A DNA stretch of 64,000 nucleotides. Source: Bacteroides caecimuris. Its GTDB lineage: Bacteria > Bacteroidota > Bacteroidia > Bacteroidales > Bacteroidaceae. The notes below the pieces were generated by a model. That model was not told where the DNA came from. It was given only the letters and a program-made list of their open reading frames with translations, and did no database searches. This document shows positions 23,926 through 33,423 of the stretch, one piece after another (position 1 is the stretch's first letter; every line of letters starts with the position of its first letter). Made by a program: the position numbers and the translations under genes. The stretch is from assembly GCF_001688725.2 (NCBI RefSeq), contig NZ_CP015401.2:310001-374000 (forward strand). Reading direction: 5' to 3'.

Positions 23926-24225
23926 ATGGGAATGTTTAATTCGATGAGGAAACCTCGTGGCTTTAATCATCAATACATTTATGTAGACGAGCGCAAGGAA
24001 AAGCTCGCCAAGATGGAAGAGAAGGCAAGGCGAGACTTGGGCATGCTGCCGGAGAAAGAATTTAATCCGGAGGATATTCGTGGCAAGTTTATTGAAGGAA
24101 CCACTCACCTGAAACGGAGAAAGGCAAGTGGACGCAAACCGGCCTCTTTCGGAATCATATTGATTATCATTGCTTTCCTTTTGTATTTGTGGCATTATTT
24201 GGCGACGGGAAGCTGGTCGTTTTAA
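23926..24225 (+). CDS. Small membrane protein of unknown function
   Basis: A 99-aa protein whose start lies 1 nt after the OstA-like stop, so it is surely in the same transcript. It has a charged N-terminal 70 residues (ERKEKLAKMEEKARRDLG) and one C-terminal transmembrane helix (ASFGIILIIIAFLLYLWHYL). I do not recognise a family. Position between an LPS-bridge-like protein and mutL suggests an accessory envelope role, but that is inference. Confidence 0.75.
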   Translation: MGMFNSMRKPRGFNHQYIYVDERKEKLAKMEEKARRDLGMLPEKEFNPEDIRGKFIEGTTHLKRRKASGRKPASFGIILIIIAFLLYLWHYLATGSWSF

Positions 24226-24240
24226 TTTTTTTACTGGACT

Positions 24241-26145
24241 ATGAGCGATATTATTCATTTGTTACCTGATTCGGTAGCCAACCAGATTGCTGCCGGCGAA
24301 GTGATACAACGTCCGGCATCTGTTATCAAGGAGCTGGTGGAGAATGCGATTGATGCAGATGCGCGGAATATACATGTATTGGTGACTGATGCGGGTAAGA
24401 CCAGCATCCAGGTCATCGACGACGGAAAGGGAATGTCCGAAACGGATGCCCGTCTTTCCTTCGAGCGCCATGCTACTTCCAAGATACGTGAGGCTGCCGA
24501 TTTGTTTGCTTTGCGCACGATGGGCTTTCGCGGAGAAGCCTTGGCTTCCATTGCCGCAGTGGCTCAGGTGGAACTGAAGACACGCCCGGAATCGGAAGAA
24601 TTGGGTACGAAACTGGTGATAGCAGGCTCTACGGTAGAGAGCCAGGAAGCTGTTTCCTGCTCTAAGGGAAGCAATTTCTCCGTGAAGAACTTATTCTTCA
24701 ACGTGCCTGCCCGCCGTAAGTTCCTGAAAGCGAATTCGACCGAACTGAGTAATATCCTTGCTGAGTTTGAATGTATCGCCCTTGTCCATCCGGAAGTCGC
24801 TTTCTCGCTCTATAGCAATGATTCCGAGCTTTTCAATCTCCCGGTATCCCCATTGCGCCAGCGCATTATGGCTATTTTCGGTAAAAAGCTCAATCAGCAG
24901 TTGCTCAATATAGATGTGAATACCACTATGGTGAAAGTCTCCGGATATGTAGCCAAACCGGAAACGGCTCGTAAGAAAGGCTCCCATCAGTATTTCTTCG
25001 TCAACGGACGTTATATGCGCCATCCTTATTTCCATAAGGCAGTGATGGAAGCCTATGAGCAGTTGATTCCTGCCGGTGAGCAGATTTCCTACTTTATCTA
25101 TTTTGAAGTAGATCCGGCTAACATTGATGTCAATATCCACCCGACTAAGACTGAGATCAAGTTTGAGAATGAACAAGCCATCTGGCAGATACTCTCAGCC
25201 TCGGTAAAAGAGTCACTGGGGAAGTTCAGCGCTATTCCTTCCATTGATTTTGATACGGAAGATATGCCCGATATTCCGGCATTTGAACAGAAGACAACTT
25301 CCGAGCCGCCCAAGGTGCATTATAATTCGGATTATAATCCGTTCAAAGTGTCTGCCGGAGGTAGTGCAGGCGGTGGTTCGTACAGCCGTTCAAAAGTGGA
25401 ATGGGAAGACTTGTATGGCGGCCTGACGAAAGCCAGCAAGATGAATAACCCGATGCCGGAGCCTGAGATGGAGTGGGAGGATTCTGCCGTCAGTGAAGGA
25501 ACGCCGGTTATGGAAGAAAAGGTGGAGATGGTGACCTCTATGGCTTCTCCCACTTTATACGCCAGCGAGCCTGTGATAGAAAAAGGAAACCAGCATTTGC
25601 AGTTCAAAGGACGTTTTATTCTGACTTCCGTAAAATCCGGTTTGATGCTTATTGACCAGCACAGGGCACATATTCGGGTGCTTTTCGACCGGTATATGAT
25701 TCAGATTCAGCAGAAACAAGGCGTGTCGCAAGGCGTTCTTTTCCCCGAAATCTTGCAATTGCCGGCCTCGGAAGCGACTGTGTTGCAAAGCATTATGGAG
25801 GATTTATCCGCAGTAGGTTTCGACTTGAGCAATTTGGGTGGCGGAAGTTATGCTATCAATGGTATTCCGTCCGGTATCGAAGGGCTGAATCCGGTCGAAT
25901 TGTTGCGTAATATGCTACATACGGCGATGGAAAAAGGGAACGATGTCAAGGAGGAAATACAGAATATATTGGCCTTAACGTTGGCGCGTGCGGCGGCAAT
26001 CGTCTACGGGCAGGTGTTGGGCAACGAAGAGATGGTCAGTCTTGTAGATAATCTTTTTGCCTGTCCCTCACCGAATTATACTCCGGATGGGAAGACCGTT
26101 CTGACGACAATCAGGGAAGAAGATATCGAACGTTTATTCAAATAA
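24241..26145 (+). CDS. mutL: DNA mismatch repair protein MutL
   Basis: MutL couples MutS mismatch recognition to strand incision and excision. The 634-aa product has the GHKL ATPase motifs [11 protein letters not shown] near residue 37, DDGKGM near 60, and [15 protein letters not shown] near 96. A proline/serine-rich linker separates the dimerisation domain. The endonuclease motif DQHA(X)2E(X)4E is degenerate here ([12 protein letters not shown] near residue 474), and the usual C-P-H-G-R-P block reads CPSPNYTP. Nuclease activity is therefore doubtful. Confidence 0.96.
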   Translation: MSDIIHLLPDSVANQIAAGEVIQRPASVIKELVENAIDADARNIHVLVTDAGKTSIQVIDDGKGMSETDARLSFERHATSKIREAADLFALRTMGFRGEALASIAAVAQVELKTRPESEELGTKLVIAGSTVESQEAVSCSKGSNFSVKNLFFNVPARRKFLKANSTELSNILAEFECIALVHPEVAFSLYSNDSELFNLPVSPLRQRIMAIFGKKLNQQLLNIDVNTTMVKVSGYVAKPETARKKGSHQYFFVNGRYMRHPYFHKAVMEAYEQLIPAGEQISYFIYFEVDPANIDVNIHPTKTEIKFENEQAIWQILSASVKESLGKFSAIPSIDFDTEDMPDIPAFEQKTTSEPPKVHYNSDYNPFKVSAGGSAGGGSYSRSKVEWEDLYGGLTKASKMNNPMPEPEMEWEDSAVSEGTPVMEEKVEMVTSMASPTLYASEPVIEKGNQHLQFKGRFILTSVKSGLMLIDQHRAHIRVLFDRYMIQIQQKQGVSQGVLFPEILQLPASEATVLQSIMEDLSAVGFDLSNLGGGSYAINGIPSGIEGLNPVELLRNMLHTAMEKGNDVKEEIQNILALTLARAAAIVYGQVLGNEEMVSLVDNLFACPSPNYTPDGKTVLTTIREEDIERLFK

Positions 26146-26247
26146 AGCAAATAATTTCATCTTTTTCTAAAACCTTTTAGTTTGGTTCGTGTTATTTAAT
26201 TAGTTCAACAAAGAAAAAGATTTAATAACCACTTAACTATTAGGTAT

Positions 26248-27435
26248 ATGAAAAAAATTCTGATGTTGCTGGCTTTTGCCGGTGTTACGTCTGTCGCTTC
26301 TGCGCAGCAGACTATGACGGTAACTGAATACGACGTGATTCAGGTACAAGATAAATATCAAGTGCTAACCAACCCGTTCTGGAGCAACTGGTTTTTCTCT
26401 GTAGGAGGCGGTGCCCAGGTGTTGTATGGCAATAATGACCATATCGGCAAGTTCAGAGACCGCGTGGCTCCTACATTCAACGTCTCTGTCGGCAAATGGC
26501 TAACTCCGGGATTCGGATTGCGTATGCAATACAGCGGATTGCAAGCCAAGGGGTTCACTATGAACGAAACGGCTAATTATGTAGTCGGCGGTTCGAGAGA
26601 AGACGGTTCTTACAAACAGAGATGGGACTATATGAACCTTCACGGTGATTTGATGATTAACCTGAACACGCTTTTCGGTGGATATAATCCGAACCGTGTA
26701 TATGAAATTATCCCTTATATCGGTGCCGGCTGGGCTCATTCTTACTCACGTCCTCACACCGATGCCGCTACTTTCAACGCAGGTGTCATCAACCGTTTCC
26801 GTCTGTCGAATGCTGTTGACTTGAATATTGAATTGAGTGCAACAGGTTTGGAAGGTAAATTTGACGGCGAACATGGTGGCAAACGTGATTATGACGGTAT
26901 CCTCGGTGCTACGATCGGTATAACTTATTATTTCCCGACCCGCGGATTCCAACGTCCTACGCCACAGATTATCTCTGAACTCGAATTGAATCAGATGCGT
27001 AACCGGATGAATGCGATGGCAGCCGCCAATATGCAGTTGCAACAGCAGTTGGCCAATGCACAACAGCCGGTCGAAGTAGAGGAGGCTGAAGCAGTAGTCG
27101 TCACAGATTCTAACATCGCTCCGCGTACCGTATTCTTTAAGATTGGTTCGGATAAATTGTCTCCGCAAGAAGAGATGAACTTGTCTTACCTTGCCGGCCG
27201 GATTAAAGAATTCCCGGGCACTACCTATACTATCAACGGATATGCAGACTCTGCAACAGGCAGTCCGGAATTCAATCAAAAATTGAGTTTGGAACGTGCA
27301 CAGGCTGTTAAGGACTTGCTGGTTAAGAAGTATGGAATTCCTGCTGATAACTTGAAGGTTGCTGCCGGTGGTGGCGTCGATAAGTTCGGTCAGCCGATTC
27401 TGAACCGTGTTGTGCTAGTAGAAACTGCAAAGTGA
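26248..27435 (+). CDS. OmpA-family outer-membrane porin
   Basis: A 395-aa outer-membrane protein linking the membrane to peptidoglycan. It has a signal peptide (LMLLAFAGVTSVASAQQ), an N-terminal eight-strand-like beta barrel at about residues 45-235, a Q-rich linker (NMQLQQQLANAQQPV), and a C-terminal OmpA domain with FFKIGSDKLSPQEE near 292 and NGYADSATGSPEFNQKLSLERA. In the family the peptidoglycan-binding Asp and Arg lie in this last region. It is monocistronic, between the mutL group and a strong terminator, and is expected to be highly expressed. Confidence 0.95.
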   Translation: MKKILMLLAFAGVTSVASAQQTMTVTEYDVIQVQDKYQVLTNPFWSNWFFSVGGGAQVLYGNNDHIGKFRDRVAPTFNVSVGKWLTPGFGLRMQYSGLQAKGFTMNETANYVVGGSREDGSYKQRWDYMNLHGDLMINLNTLFGGYNPNRVYEIIPYIGAGWAHSYSRPHTDAATFNAGVINRFRLSNAVDLNIELSATGLEGKFDGEHGGKRDYDGILGATIGITYYFPTRGFQRPTPQIISELELNQMRNRMNAMAAANMQLQQQLANAQQPVEVEEAEAVVVTDSNIAPRTVFFKIGSDKLSPQEEMNLSYLAGRIKEFPGTTYTINGYADSATGSPEFNQKLSLERAQAVKDLLVKKYGIPADNLKVAAGGGVDKFGQPILNRVVLVETAK

Positions 27436-27490
27436 TAAAGTGATTTCAACATTCAGCGATTCTCTGTAATCGCTTGCTGTAAAGGAAAAG

Positions 27491-27545
27491 CGGCTGAAAG
27501 CAGACCTTAAAATAGATGGTCTTCGCTTTCAGCCGTCTTTTTTTT
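27491..27545. terminator. Terminator after ompA-like gene
   Basis: An 11-bp perfect stem (CGGCTGAAAGC at 27491-27501 with 27525-27535) is extended by AGACC/GGTCT with a 2-nt bulge and followed by eight or more T residues. The convergent HU-like remnant ends just beyond it. Confidence 0.9.
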
Positions 27546-27558
27546 ACTTTGTGCCAGC

Positions 27559-28140
27559 TTATCTGACAGGCTGGTAGTCTCTGGATTTTCCGTAAAATCC
27601 GGGAGCGGGCACATATATCGGTTGGTTGGATATGCCGATATTCAGTAGCTTGCCTTCCTTGCGGAGCCGGCGGATATGAATCATGGCTGTGGAGCGTACC
27701 ATCCCTGTGATACCTTGAAAGTCGGAACGTTGCATAATCTGATGGTCGGTGAAATACTCTTTCAGTCGCATGTCTATCTCTACTTCCGATAATTTGGCGG
27801 AATGTTTGACCCGCTTCATTTGCTTTATTTTTACAGTTCCGACAGATTGTTTCAACCTTTTGTCAGAACGGAATTGTATCGCTTTCAGTCTCACTTTCGA
27901 ATTCTTGCGGGGAGTATCTGCGGATATTTCTTCGGTGGCGGTCAACGTAGGGTAGAAATAACCGATACCGTTCAGGTGTACCTGTCTTCCTTCGTCAAGT
28001 TCTTCTCCCATTACTTGCGAGAGAGCGTCCAATACGGCAGTCACGCCTATTTCGTTCAGTGTGCATCGCGACTGAATTCTGCTTCTGGGTTCATCCGTAT
28101 CTACCTGTCCGTTGGCGATGATGCGCGGATGGAATCTTTT
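27559..28140 (-). pseudogene. 5'-truncated HU-like DNA-binding protein with winged-helix tail
   Basis: The frame encodes an HU/IHF-like domain (RIIANGQVDTDEPRSRI, HLNGIGYFYPTLTA) and then the typical helix-turn-helix tail of this Bacteroides family (FTDHQIMQRSDFQGITG, IHIRRLRKEGKLLNIG, QPIYVPAPGFYGKSRD). Homology runs upstream past the only usable internal start (GTG at 28044) to KRFHPR at 28140, where a TAG interrupts. The first 15-20 residues of the family are missing. Just beyond the TAG the DNA becomes a VirE gene on the other strand, so the gene start was lost at a rearrangement junction. A shortened protein from the internal GTG cannot be excluded. Confidence 0.75.
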
Positions 28141-28144
28141 CTAC

Positions 28145-28810
28145 TTATCTCTGTGGGTACGCGGCTTTCATACATGGCTTTTGGGAGTTGCCGTCCAATG
28201 GTCGGGAAAAACAGGGATTCATGCCAATAGTGTAGCTCTCATCCTCGTAAGTTCGGAACAGGGGCGGTTGAAGTCTACTTTCTGCAAGTCGTTGATGCCT
28301 GCGGCTTTGCGGCATTACTATATGGATAATCTCCAACTGACTTCGGAAGGGAAGGCAGAGCGTCTGATGTCGGAGATGGGATTGATCAATCTTGATGAAT
28401 TTGATAAATATGCTGCGAGTAAGATGCCCTTATTGAAAAATCTGATGCAAATGTCGAGCCTGCATATTTGTAAGGCGTATCAGAAAAACTATCGTGACTT
28501 GCCGCGTGTCGCTTCGTTTATAGGCACTTCCAACCGCTATGATTTGTTGACTGAGCCTACGGGCAGCCGTCGTTATCTTTGCGTGGAAGTCATAAAACCT
28601 ATTGACTGTGAGGGTATCGAGCATGCGCAACTTTTTGCCCAACTGAAAGCTGAACTGGAACAGGGGATTCCTTATTGGTTCACTAAAGAACAGGAACGCG
28701 AACTGCAACGGCACAATGTGGATTTTTATCATGCTTGCCCTGCTGAGGATGTTTTTAACTGGAAGAAGAATGTTTATACCTATTCGCCGCTGACGGGTTT
28801 GTTTTCATAA
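28145..28810 (+). pseudogene. 5'-truncated VirE-family (virulence-associated E) fragment
   Basis: About 220 codons match the C-terminal half of Bacteroides VirE/primase-helicase-like proteins: LWVRGFHTWLLGVAVQW, KSTFCKSLMP (the Walker A position), NLDEFDKY, LKNLMQM, SFIGTSNRYDLLTEPTGSRR, then YWFT. The N-terminal half is absent and the last residues (after AEDVFNW) leave the family pattern before a stop. A +1 frame after the stop (KASISMKLKRLKTVFF) may continue it until a mobile element at 28858. The P-loop reads EQGRLKST rather than GxxxxGKS, so it is unlikely to be active. Confidence 0.75.
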
Positions 28811-28857
28811 GGCAAGCATCTCCATGAAACTGAAACGGCTGAAAACTGTATTTTTTA

Positions 28858-29395
28858 GAGCCTGTTTAAATTCTCTTCAGTCATAATTTTATAGCTGATA
28901 TTTCAACTTACCCCGGCTCTTCTTGTCGCGTCCGTCTGTAGTTGTCGGAAGGGGTATTAACAGTTGCGCTCTTGGCTATTAATAGAAAACTTCCCGCCCA
29001 TTAAGTCTAAAGTTCCTTCGGACAGGAAGGAAACTTTCTTTTCATTCGATGCAAACTATAAACGCAAGCTTTGATTATATAATTGCAAGCTTCGTTTTTA
29101 TAATCAAAGCCTTTGTTTTTATAAACGAAGCTTGCGTTTATAGATTACGGTTAACGAAAAATAAGTTTATATGCTGATAATAAGAAGTTTACAATTAATG
29201 AAAGAGAACTTTTCTATTAATGAATGAAAAGTGGGTTATTAAGAGCCTGCTCCGAGTTTTGCCCGACACAGTTCTGAGAGTTGCTTTCGAGTATATTTTC
29301 TGTTGTTGTGAGCAGCATGACGGAGACTATGTGACGAATAAAAACTGGTCGGTAAAGCCTATCTAACATAATCTCAGGAAAATTTAAACAGGCTC
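28858..29395. mobile_element. 538-bp MITE-like element
   Basis: Perfect 15-bp terminal inverted repeats, GAGCCTGTTTAAATT at 28858-28872 and its complement at 29381-29395, flank DNA without any gene. TTA occurs directly outside both ends and may be a 3-bp target duplication. A partial third end copy (AATTTAAACAGG) lies at 29655-29666, so a longer element or a second insertion is possible. It interrupts the 3' region of the VirE remnant. The mobilising transposase is not in the window. Confidence 0.65.
29056..29143. repeat. Four-unit palindromic array inside the MITE-like element
   Basis: Units of 19-23 nt, each built around AAGC and ending in TATA, follow each other four times. Three alternative perfect inverted repeats overlap: 16 bp (29056-29071 with 29128-29143), 11 bp (29069-29079 with 29099-29109) and 13 bp (29085-29097 with 29123-29135). 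The array can therefore switch between mutually exclusive hairpins. Confidence 0.7.
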
Positions 29396-29700
29396 TTACT
29401 TTTGCGGTTCGCTTTCAGCCGGAATGCCGATGAATAAGAGGTTTCAGAGCGCCTGAAGAGGCTGAAGGCGAAATCTTGCAGAAGAAGTCGTTTTCGGCCG
29501 CAACTATCATGCTTGTTGGAGAAAGGCAGTCCTGCCCGTACTATATGCTCACCTATTGGAGTGTTTCGGAACCTTCCGGATATGTACCTTTAGCTCTGGA
29601 ACCGAAGATTAGGACTTTTTCCATGTTGGCATGTTGGCGAAACACACTAAATAAAATTTAAACAGGTTTTAAATGATTTTTTTGAAAAATATCCCTTAAT
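29396..29700. other. Degenerate sequence between the MITE and the susC promoter
   Basis: About 300 bases with no supported gene. A 61-codon frame at 29476-29661 has no recognisable domain and unusual composition. The only marked feature is the degenerate MITE-end copy at 29655-29666. Confidence 0.4.
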
Positions 29701-29705
29701 TTGTA

Positions 29706-29735
29706 TTGTGGTTAAAATATCTATATTTATATTTG
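29706..29735 (+). promoter_or_regulatory. Promoter of the SusC-to-M16 operon
   Basis: TTG at 29706-29708 and TATATTTG at 29728-29735 are 19 bp apart. It predicts a leader of roughly 300 nt before the SusC start, unusually long for the window. Confidence 0.6.
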
Positions 29736-29898
29736 CAAAATCAATATTGTTCACATAGGGATAGTTTTTATTTTAATGTGATGGATATTTTGAGAAGATA
29801 TAGCTTTATTGTTAGATTAACTACAAGTTTATAGAATGAATTGTAAAGTTGCATTATACGTGAGTACAAGAGTGAAGGATTTATTTTATTCACGTTTA

Positions 29899-29929
29899 TT
29901 AATTAAAAAGAGAGACTCTTTTTAATTAA
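29899..29929 (+). promoter_or_regulatory. Leader hairpin upstream of susC
   Basis: TTAATTAAAAAGAG (29899-29912) and CTCTTTTTAATTAA (29916-29929) form a perfect 14-bp stem with a 3-nt loop. The 3' arm contains a T run, so it could pause or end transcription in the long leader. Confidence 0.6.
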
Positions 29930-30046
29930 CCGGTAAATGCGGCTTGTCTCGGATTTCTTACCGAACTTCGATTTTTCCCCCTGTTAAAAACCCGACAGTC
30001 TTTGGTGTACAACCCAAGTATTGATTAATTATTAAATTTATTTCTT

Positions 30047-33000
30047 ATGCAGAAAAAGAACTACAAAAAGGGCATGAAGTGCTATTCTTTGTTGCTGCTT
30101 GGAATGATGCTGTTTTTCGTAGGCAGTGTTGCTAATGCGCAAAAACAAGTGGATTATCAGACAACAAGAATCACTGTTAAGGCAACGAATGAAGCTGTGG
30201 AGCAAGTGCTTAATAAAGTAGGAAGCCTTGCTAATGTACGCTTCTTTTACAATCATTCGGAATTGGATTTTCTTAAGAACGTGACGATTGATGTGAAAGA
30301 TATGGAGCTGAGGAATGTGATTTCTGTCATTTTTGCAGAACATCCCGTCAGCGTTGCTTACCAGCCTAACCGCACGATTGTGTTGCGTAAAGCTGTAAAG
30401 CAACAGAAGGACATGCAAAAAGTGTCAGGTGTAGTAATCGATGCCCAGACCGGCGAACCTCTTGCCGGCGCCAGTATTGTGCTGAAAGAGCAGAAGGGCG
30501 TAGGTGTGACTACCAATATAGACGGACAGTTCCATATCGAGATGCTTCCGGGCAGCGCCACTGCCTTGCTGTTCTCCTATGTGGGTTACCAGCAGGAGGA
30601 AGTGCGGCTTGCCAACCGTGACTTGAGCAAACTGAAGGTGAAACTGACACCGATGGCGAACGAGATAGAAGGTGTTGTGGTGACCGGTATGGCTCCCCGT
30701 AAGGCGGCGGGATTTACCGGACGTTATGTGACGGTGAAGGCGGACGATCTGAAACGCATAAATCCCAACAACCTGTTGGAAGCACTTCAGGTCTTCGACC
30801 CCAGCTTTCGCATCGTAGACCAAAACCAGTACGGCTCCGACCCGAACCGCTTGCCTGAGTTTAATTTGCGTGGTGACGTGCAGTTGGGTTCCAGCAGTGC
30901 CAGCTCTTTCAATATGATGATGGGCGACTATTCCAATCGTCCCAATATGCCGCTTTTTATCCTCGACGGTTTCGAGACTTCATTGCAACGTATCGTAGAC
31001 ATCGACCCTGAGCGTATCGAATCCATTACGATTCTGAAAGATGCGGCGGGTACTACCCTCTATGGCTCAAAGGCTTCCAACGGCGTTATCGTGTTTGAAA
31101 CGAAGAAACCCGCTCCCGGAAAACTGAACATCAGCTACAGTGCCAATATCGGTATTTCCGTGCCTGACCTTTCGGACTACGATTTGATGAATGCTTCGGA
31201 AAAATTGGAGTATGAACGTGCTGCCGGACTCTTCAATTCGGTGAGCCTGATGAACTATTACAATGAAAAGAAAAAAGAAATTCTGCGCGGAGTAGATACA
31301 TATTGGTTGTCGCAGCCGCTTCGTACGGCAGTGACACATCGCCACACGCTGCATCTCGAAGGCGGCGATGAAGCGGTTCGCTATAGCTTGGGTGTGAACT
31401 ACGGCAATCAGTACGGTGTAATGAAAGCCTCCGACCGCGAGAATATGGGATTGTCTTTCAATCTGCAATACCGCTATAAGAACTTGAATATCAGCAATTC
31501 TCTTTCTATCGAAAACACCGAAGGAAACAACTCTCCTTACGGGGCTTTCTCAGCCTACAGCAAGATGAATCCCTATTATCGCCTGACCGACGAAAACGGT
31601 AAATACCAACGTATCATCGAGACGAAGCCCATGCCTTCGGGTACCGCGCAGCAGGTGATTACGAACCCGCTCTACGATACGCAGTTCCCATACAAGGACA
31701 TGAACCGTAACTTTAGCGTGATTGACAATTTCTCTTTGGAATATTTCCTGTTGGAGAATCTGCGTGTGCAGGGACAACTCTCCTTTACCCGTTCAAACGG
31801 CCGTAACGAGCAGTTCCGTTCTGCCAACCATACCATGTTTGCTAAGGAAGAGGACATCACCAAGCGCGGTTCCTATGAACGCAACCTCGGCGAGTCCACC
31901 AGTTGGGACGCCAATGCTTCTGTCAACTACAACCTCGTTCGCGACAAGCACGGACTGTTTGTCAGTGTGCGCTGGAACGTATCCAACCGTGTGAGCGACG
32001 GTGTAGTGCTCTCGGCAAAAGGATTCCCCAACGACAACATGACCGACTTCTTGTATGCACATAAGATGGAAGACCGTGTATCCGGTAGCGAGAGTACACA
32101 ACGCAGTGTGGGCGTACTCGGTTCGCTCAACTATATGTACGACCGTCGGTACTCCGTAGACGTGAATGTGCATGGCGACCTTTCCTCACAGTTTGGTAAC
32201 GATACGGGAATGGCACCTTTCTGGTCTACCGGTTTGCGTTGGAATATGCACGAAGAGAAATGGCTGAAAGGCACCCCCGTCTCCAACTTGGCACTCTATG
32301 TCAACATCGGTACCACCGGTTCGCAAAGCTACTCGCCCTATCAGGCAAAAGAGACTTATTCCTACTCCGACCTGATGTTCCCTTATCCCTCCGGCGATAC
32401 GTTGGGAGCGCAGCTTATGGGATTGGGCAATCCTTCTTTGGGATGGTCGAAAACCACCAGCAAGACAGCGAGTGCGGAATTGGGCTTGTGGAACGGCAGA
32501 CTGAACTTTACAGGTTCTTACTACCATAATTATACGGATGCGATGTTGCTGGAGAACAACGTACAGCCTTCTACCGGTTTTGCTTCCGTTACCCGCAACG
32601 TGGGTGCCGTGTTGAATGAAGGCGTAGAGTTCTCTCTGAGCAGTCTGCTGATTAATGATTACAAGCGTCAGATTCAGTGGTCGGTAGGTATCAATGCTGC
32701 CCACAACCGCAACGTTATCAAGAAGCTATCCAACGAACTGAAGAAGATGAACGAGAAAAACCTGAGCGAACGCAACGGCACGCCGCCTGTCTATGAAGAA
32801 GGACAGTCTACCTCCGTGATTAAGTTGGTTCCTTCGTTGGGTATCGACCCTGCCACGGGTAAGGAGTTGTTCCTCACACGCGACGGAGAGAAAACCTTTG
32901 TGTGGGATCCCAAAGACAAGATTGCCGTAGGAGATACGGAACCGAAGATTCGTGGTGCCATCAGTTCTTCGCTCACCTGGAAACAACTGACAGCCGGATT

Positions 33001-33409
33001 GGCTTTCACCTACCAGTTGGGAGCCGACCGCGTGAACGAGACATTGATTAATAAAATCGAGAATGCCGAAATATCCAACAACGTAGACCGCCGTGCGGGG
33101 GGACCCGACCGTTGGAGCACGACAAACCGTTATGCCAAGTATAAAGGAATGGGGCTGTATAGCCAGAACACCCCGTCCAGCACACGTTTCTTGCAGAAAT
33201 ACAATGAATTTGCGTTGAACTCCATCTCTGTGGGGTATCGTCTGGACCCGAAACAAATCAAATTCCTGAAAACTTGCCGCGTGGCGAGTATGTCGCTCAC
33301 GGCTTCCATGCAGGATATTTTCCATTTTTCTACAGTGAAACAGGAGCGAGGGCTGGATTACCCCTATGCAAGAAGTTTCAACCTGTCTGTGTCTTTATTG
33401 TTTAACTAA
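30047..33409 (+). CDS. SusC/RagA-type TonB-dependent transporter with STN domain
   Basis: A 1120-aa outer-membrane importer that works with a SusD lid. After the signal peptide (LLLLGMMLFFVGSVANAQ) comes an STN signalling domain (about residues 45-115), a carboxypeptidase-like beta-sandwich (about 123-205, VSGVVIDAQTGEPLAGASI), the plug (212 onward; VRNEG-like DPERIESITILKDAAGTTLYGSKASNGVI near 325), and a 22-strand barrel ending in FNLSVSLLFN. The STN domain is usual in transporters that signal to a FecR anti-sigma factor, but no sigma/anti-sigma pair lies in the window. Neighbouring proteases suggest peptides rather than glycans as substrate. Confidence 0.95.
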   Translation: MQKKNYKKGMKCYSLLLLGMMLFFVGSVANAQKQVDYQTTRITVKATNEAVEQVLNKVGSLANVRFFYNHSELDFLKNVTIDVKDMELRNVISVIFAEHPVSVAYQPNRTIVLRKAVKQQKDMQKVSGVVIDAQTGEPLAGASIVLKEQKGVGVTTNIDGQFHIEMLPGSATALLFSYVGYQQEEVRLANRDLSKLKVKLTPMANEIEGVVVTGMAPRKAAGFTGRYVTVKADDLKRINPNNLLEALQVFDPSFRIVDQNQYGSDPNRLPEFNLRGDVQLGSSSASSFNMMMGDYSNRPNMPLFILDGFETSLQRIVDIDPERIESITILKDAAGTTLYGSKASNGVIVFETKKPAPGKLNISYSANIGISVPDLSDYDLMNASEKLEYERAAGLFNSVSLMNYYNEKKKEILRGVDTYWLSQPLRTAVTHRHTLHLEGGDEAVRYSLGVNYGNQYGVMKASDRENMGLSFNLQYRYKNLNISNSLSIENTEGNNSPYGAFSAYSKMNPYYRLTDENGKYQRIIETKPMPSGTAQQVITNPLYDTQFPYKDMNRNFSVIDNFSLEYFLLENLRVQGQLSFTRSNGRNEQFRSANHTMFAKEEDITKRGSYERNLGESTSWDANASVNYNLVRDKHGLFVSVRWNVSNRVSDGVVLSAKGFPNDNMTDFLYAHKMEDRVSGSESTQRSVGVLGSLNYMYDRRYSVDVNVHGDLSSQFGNDTGMAPFWSTGLRWNMHEEKWLKGTPVSNLALYVNIGTTGSQSYSPYQAKETYSYSDLMFPYPSGDTLGAQLMGLGNPSLGWSKTTSKTASAELGLWNGRLNFTGSYYHNYTDAMLLENNVQPSTGFASVTRNVGAVLNEGVEFSLSSLLINDYKRQIQWSVGINAAHNRNVIKKLSNELKKMNEKNLSERNGTPPVYEEGQSTSVIKLVPSLGIDPATGKELFLTRDGEKTFVWDPKDKIAVGDTEPKIRGAISSSLTWKQLTAGLAFTYQLGADRVNETLINKIENAEISNNVDRRAGGPDRWSTTNRYAKYKGMGLYSQNTPSSTRFLQKYNEFALNSISVGYRLDPKQIKFLKTCRVASMSLTASMQDIFHFSTVKQERGLDYPYARSFNLSVSLLFN

Positions 33410-33423
33410 TCGAGGGAGAAAAT

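Noticed and set aside
29476..29661. A 61-codon open frame downstream of the MITE
   Set aside because: No homology or signal peptide recognised, no promoter at a fitting distance, and it overlaps a degenerate mobile-element end.
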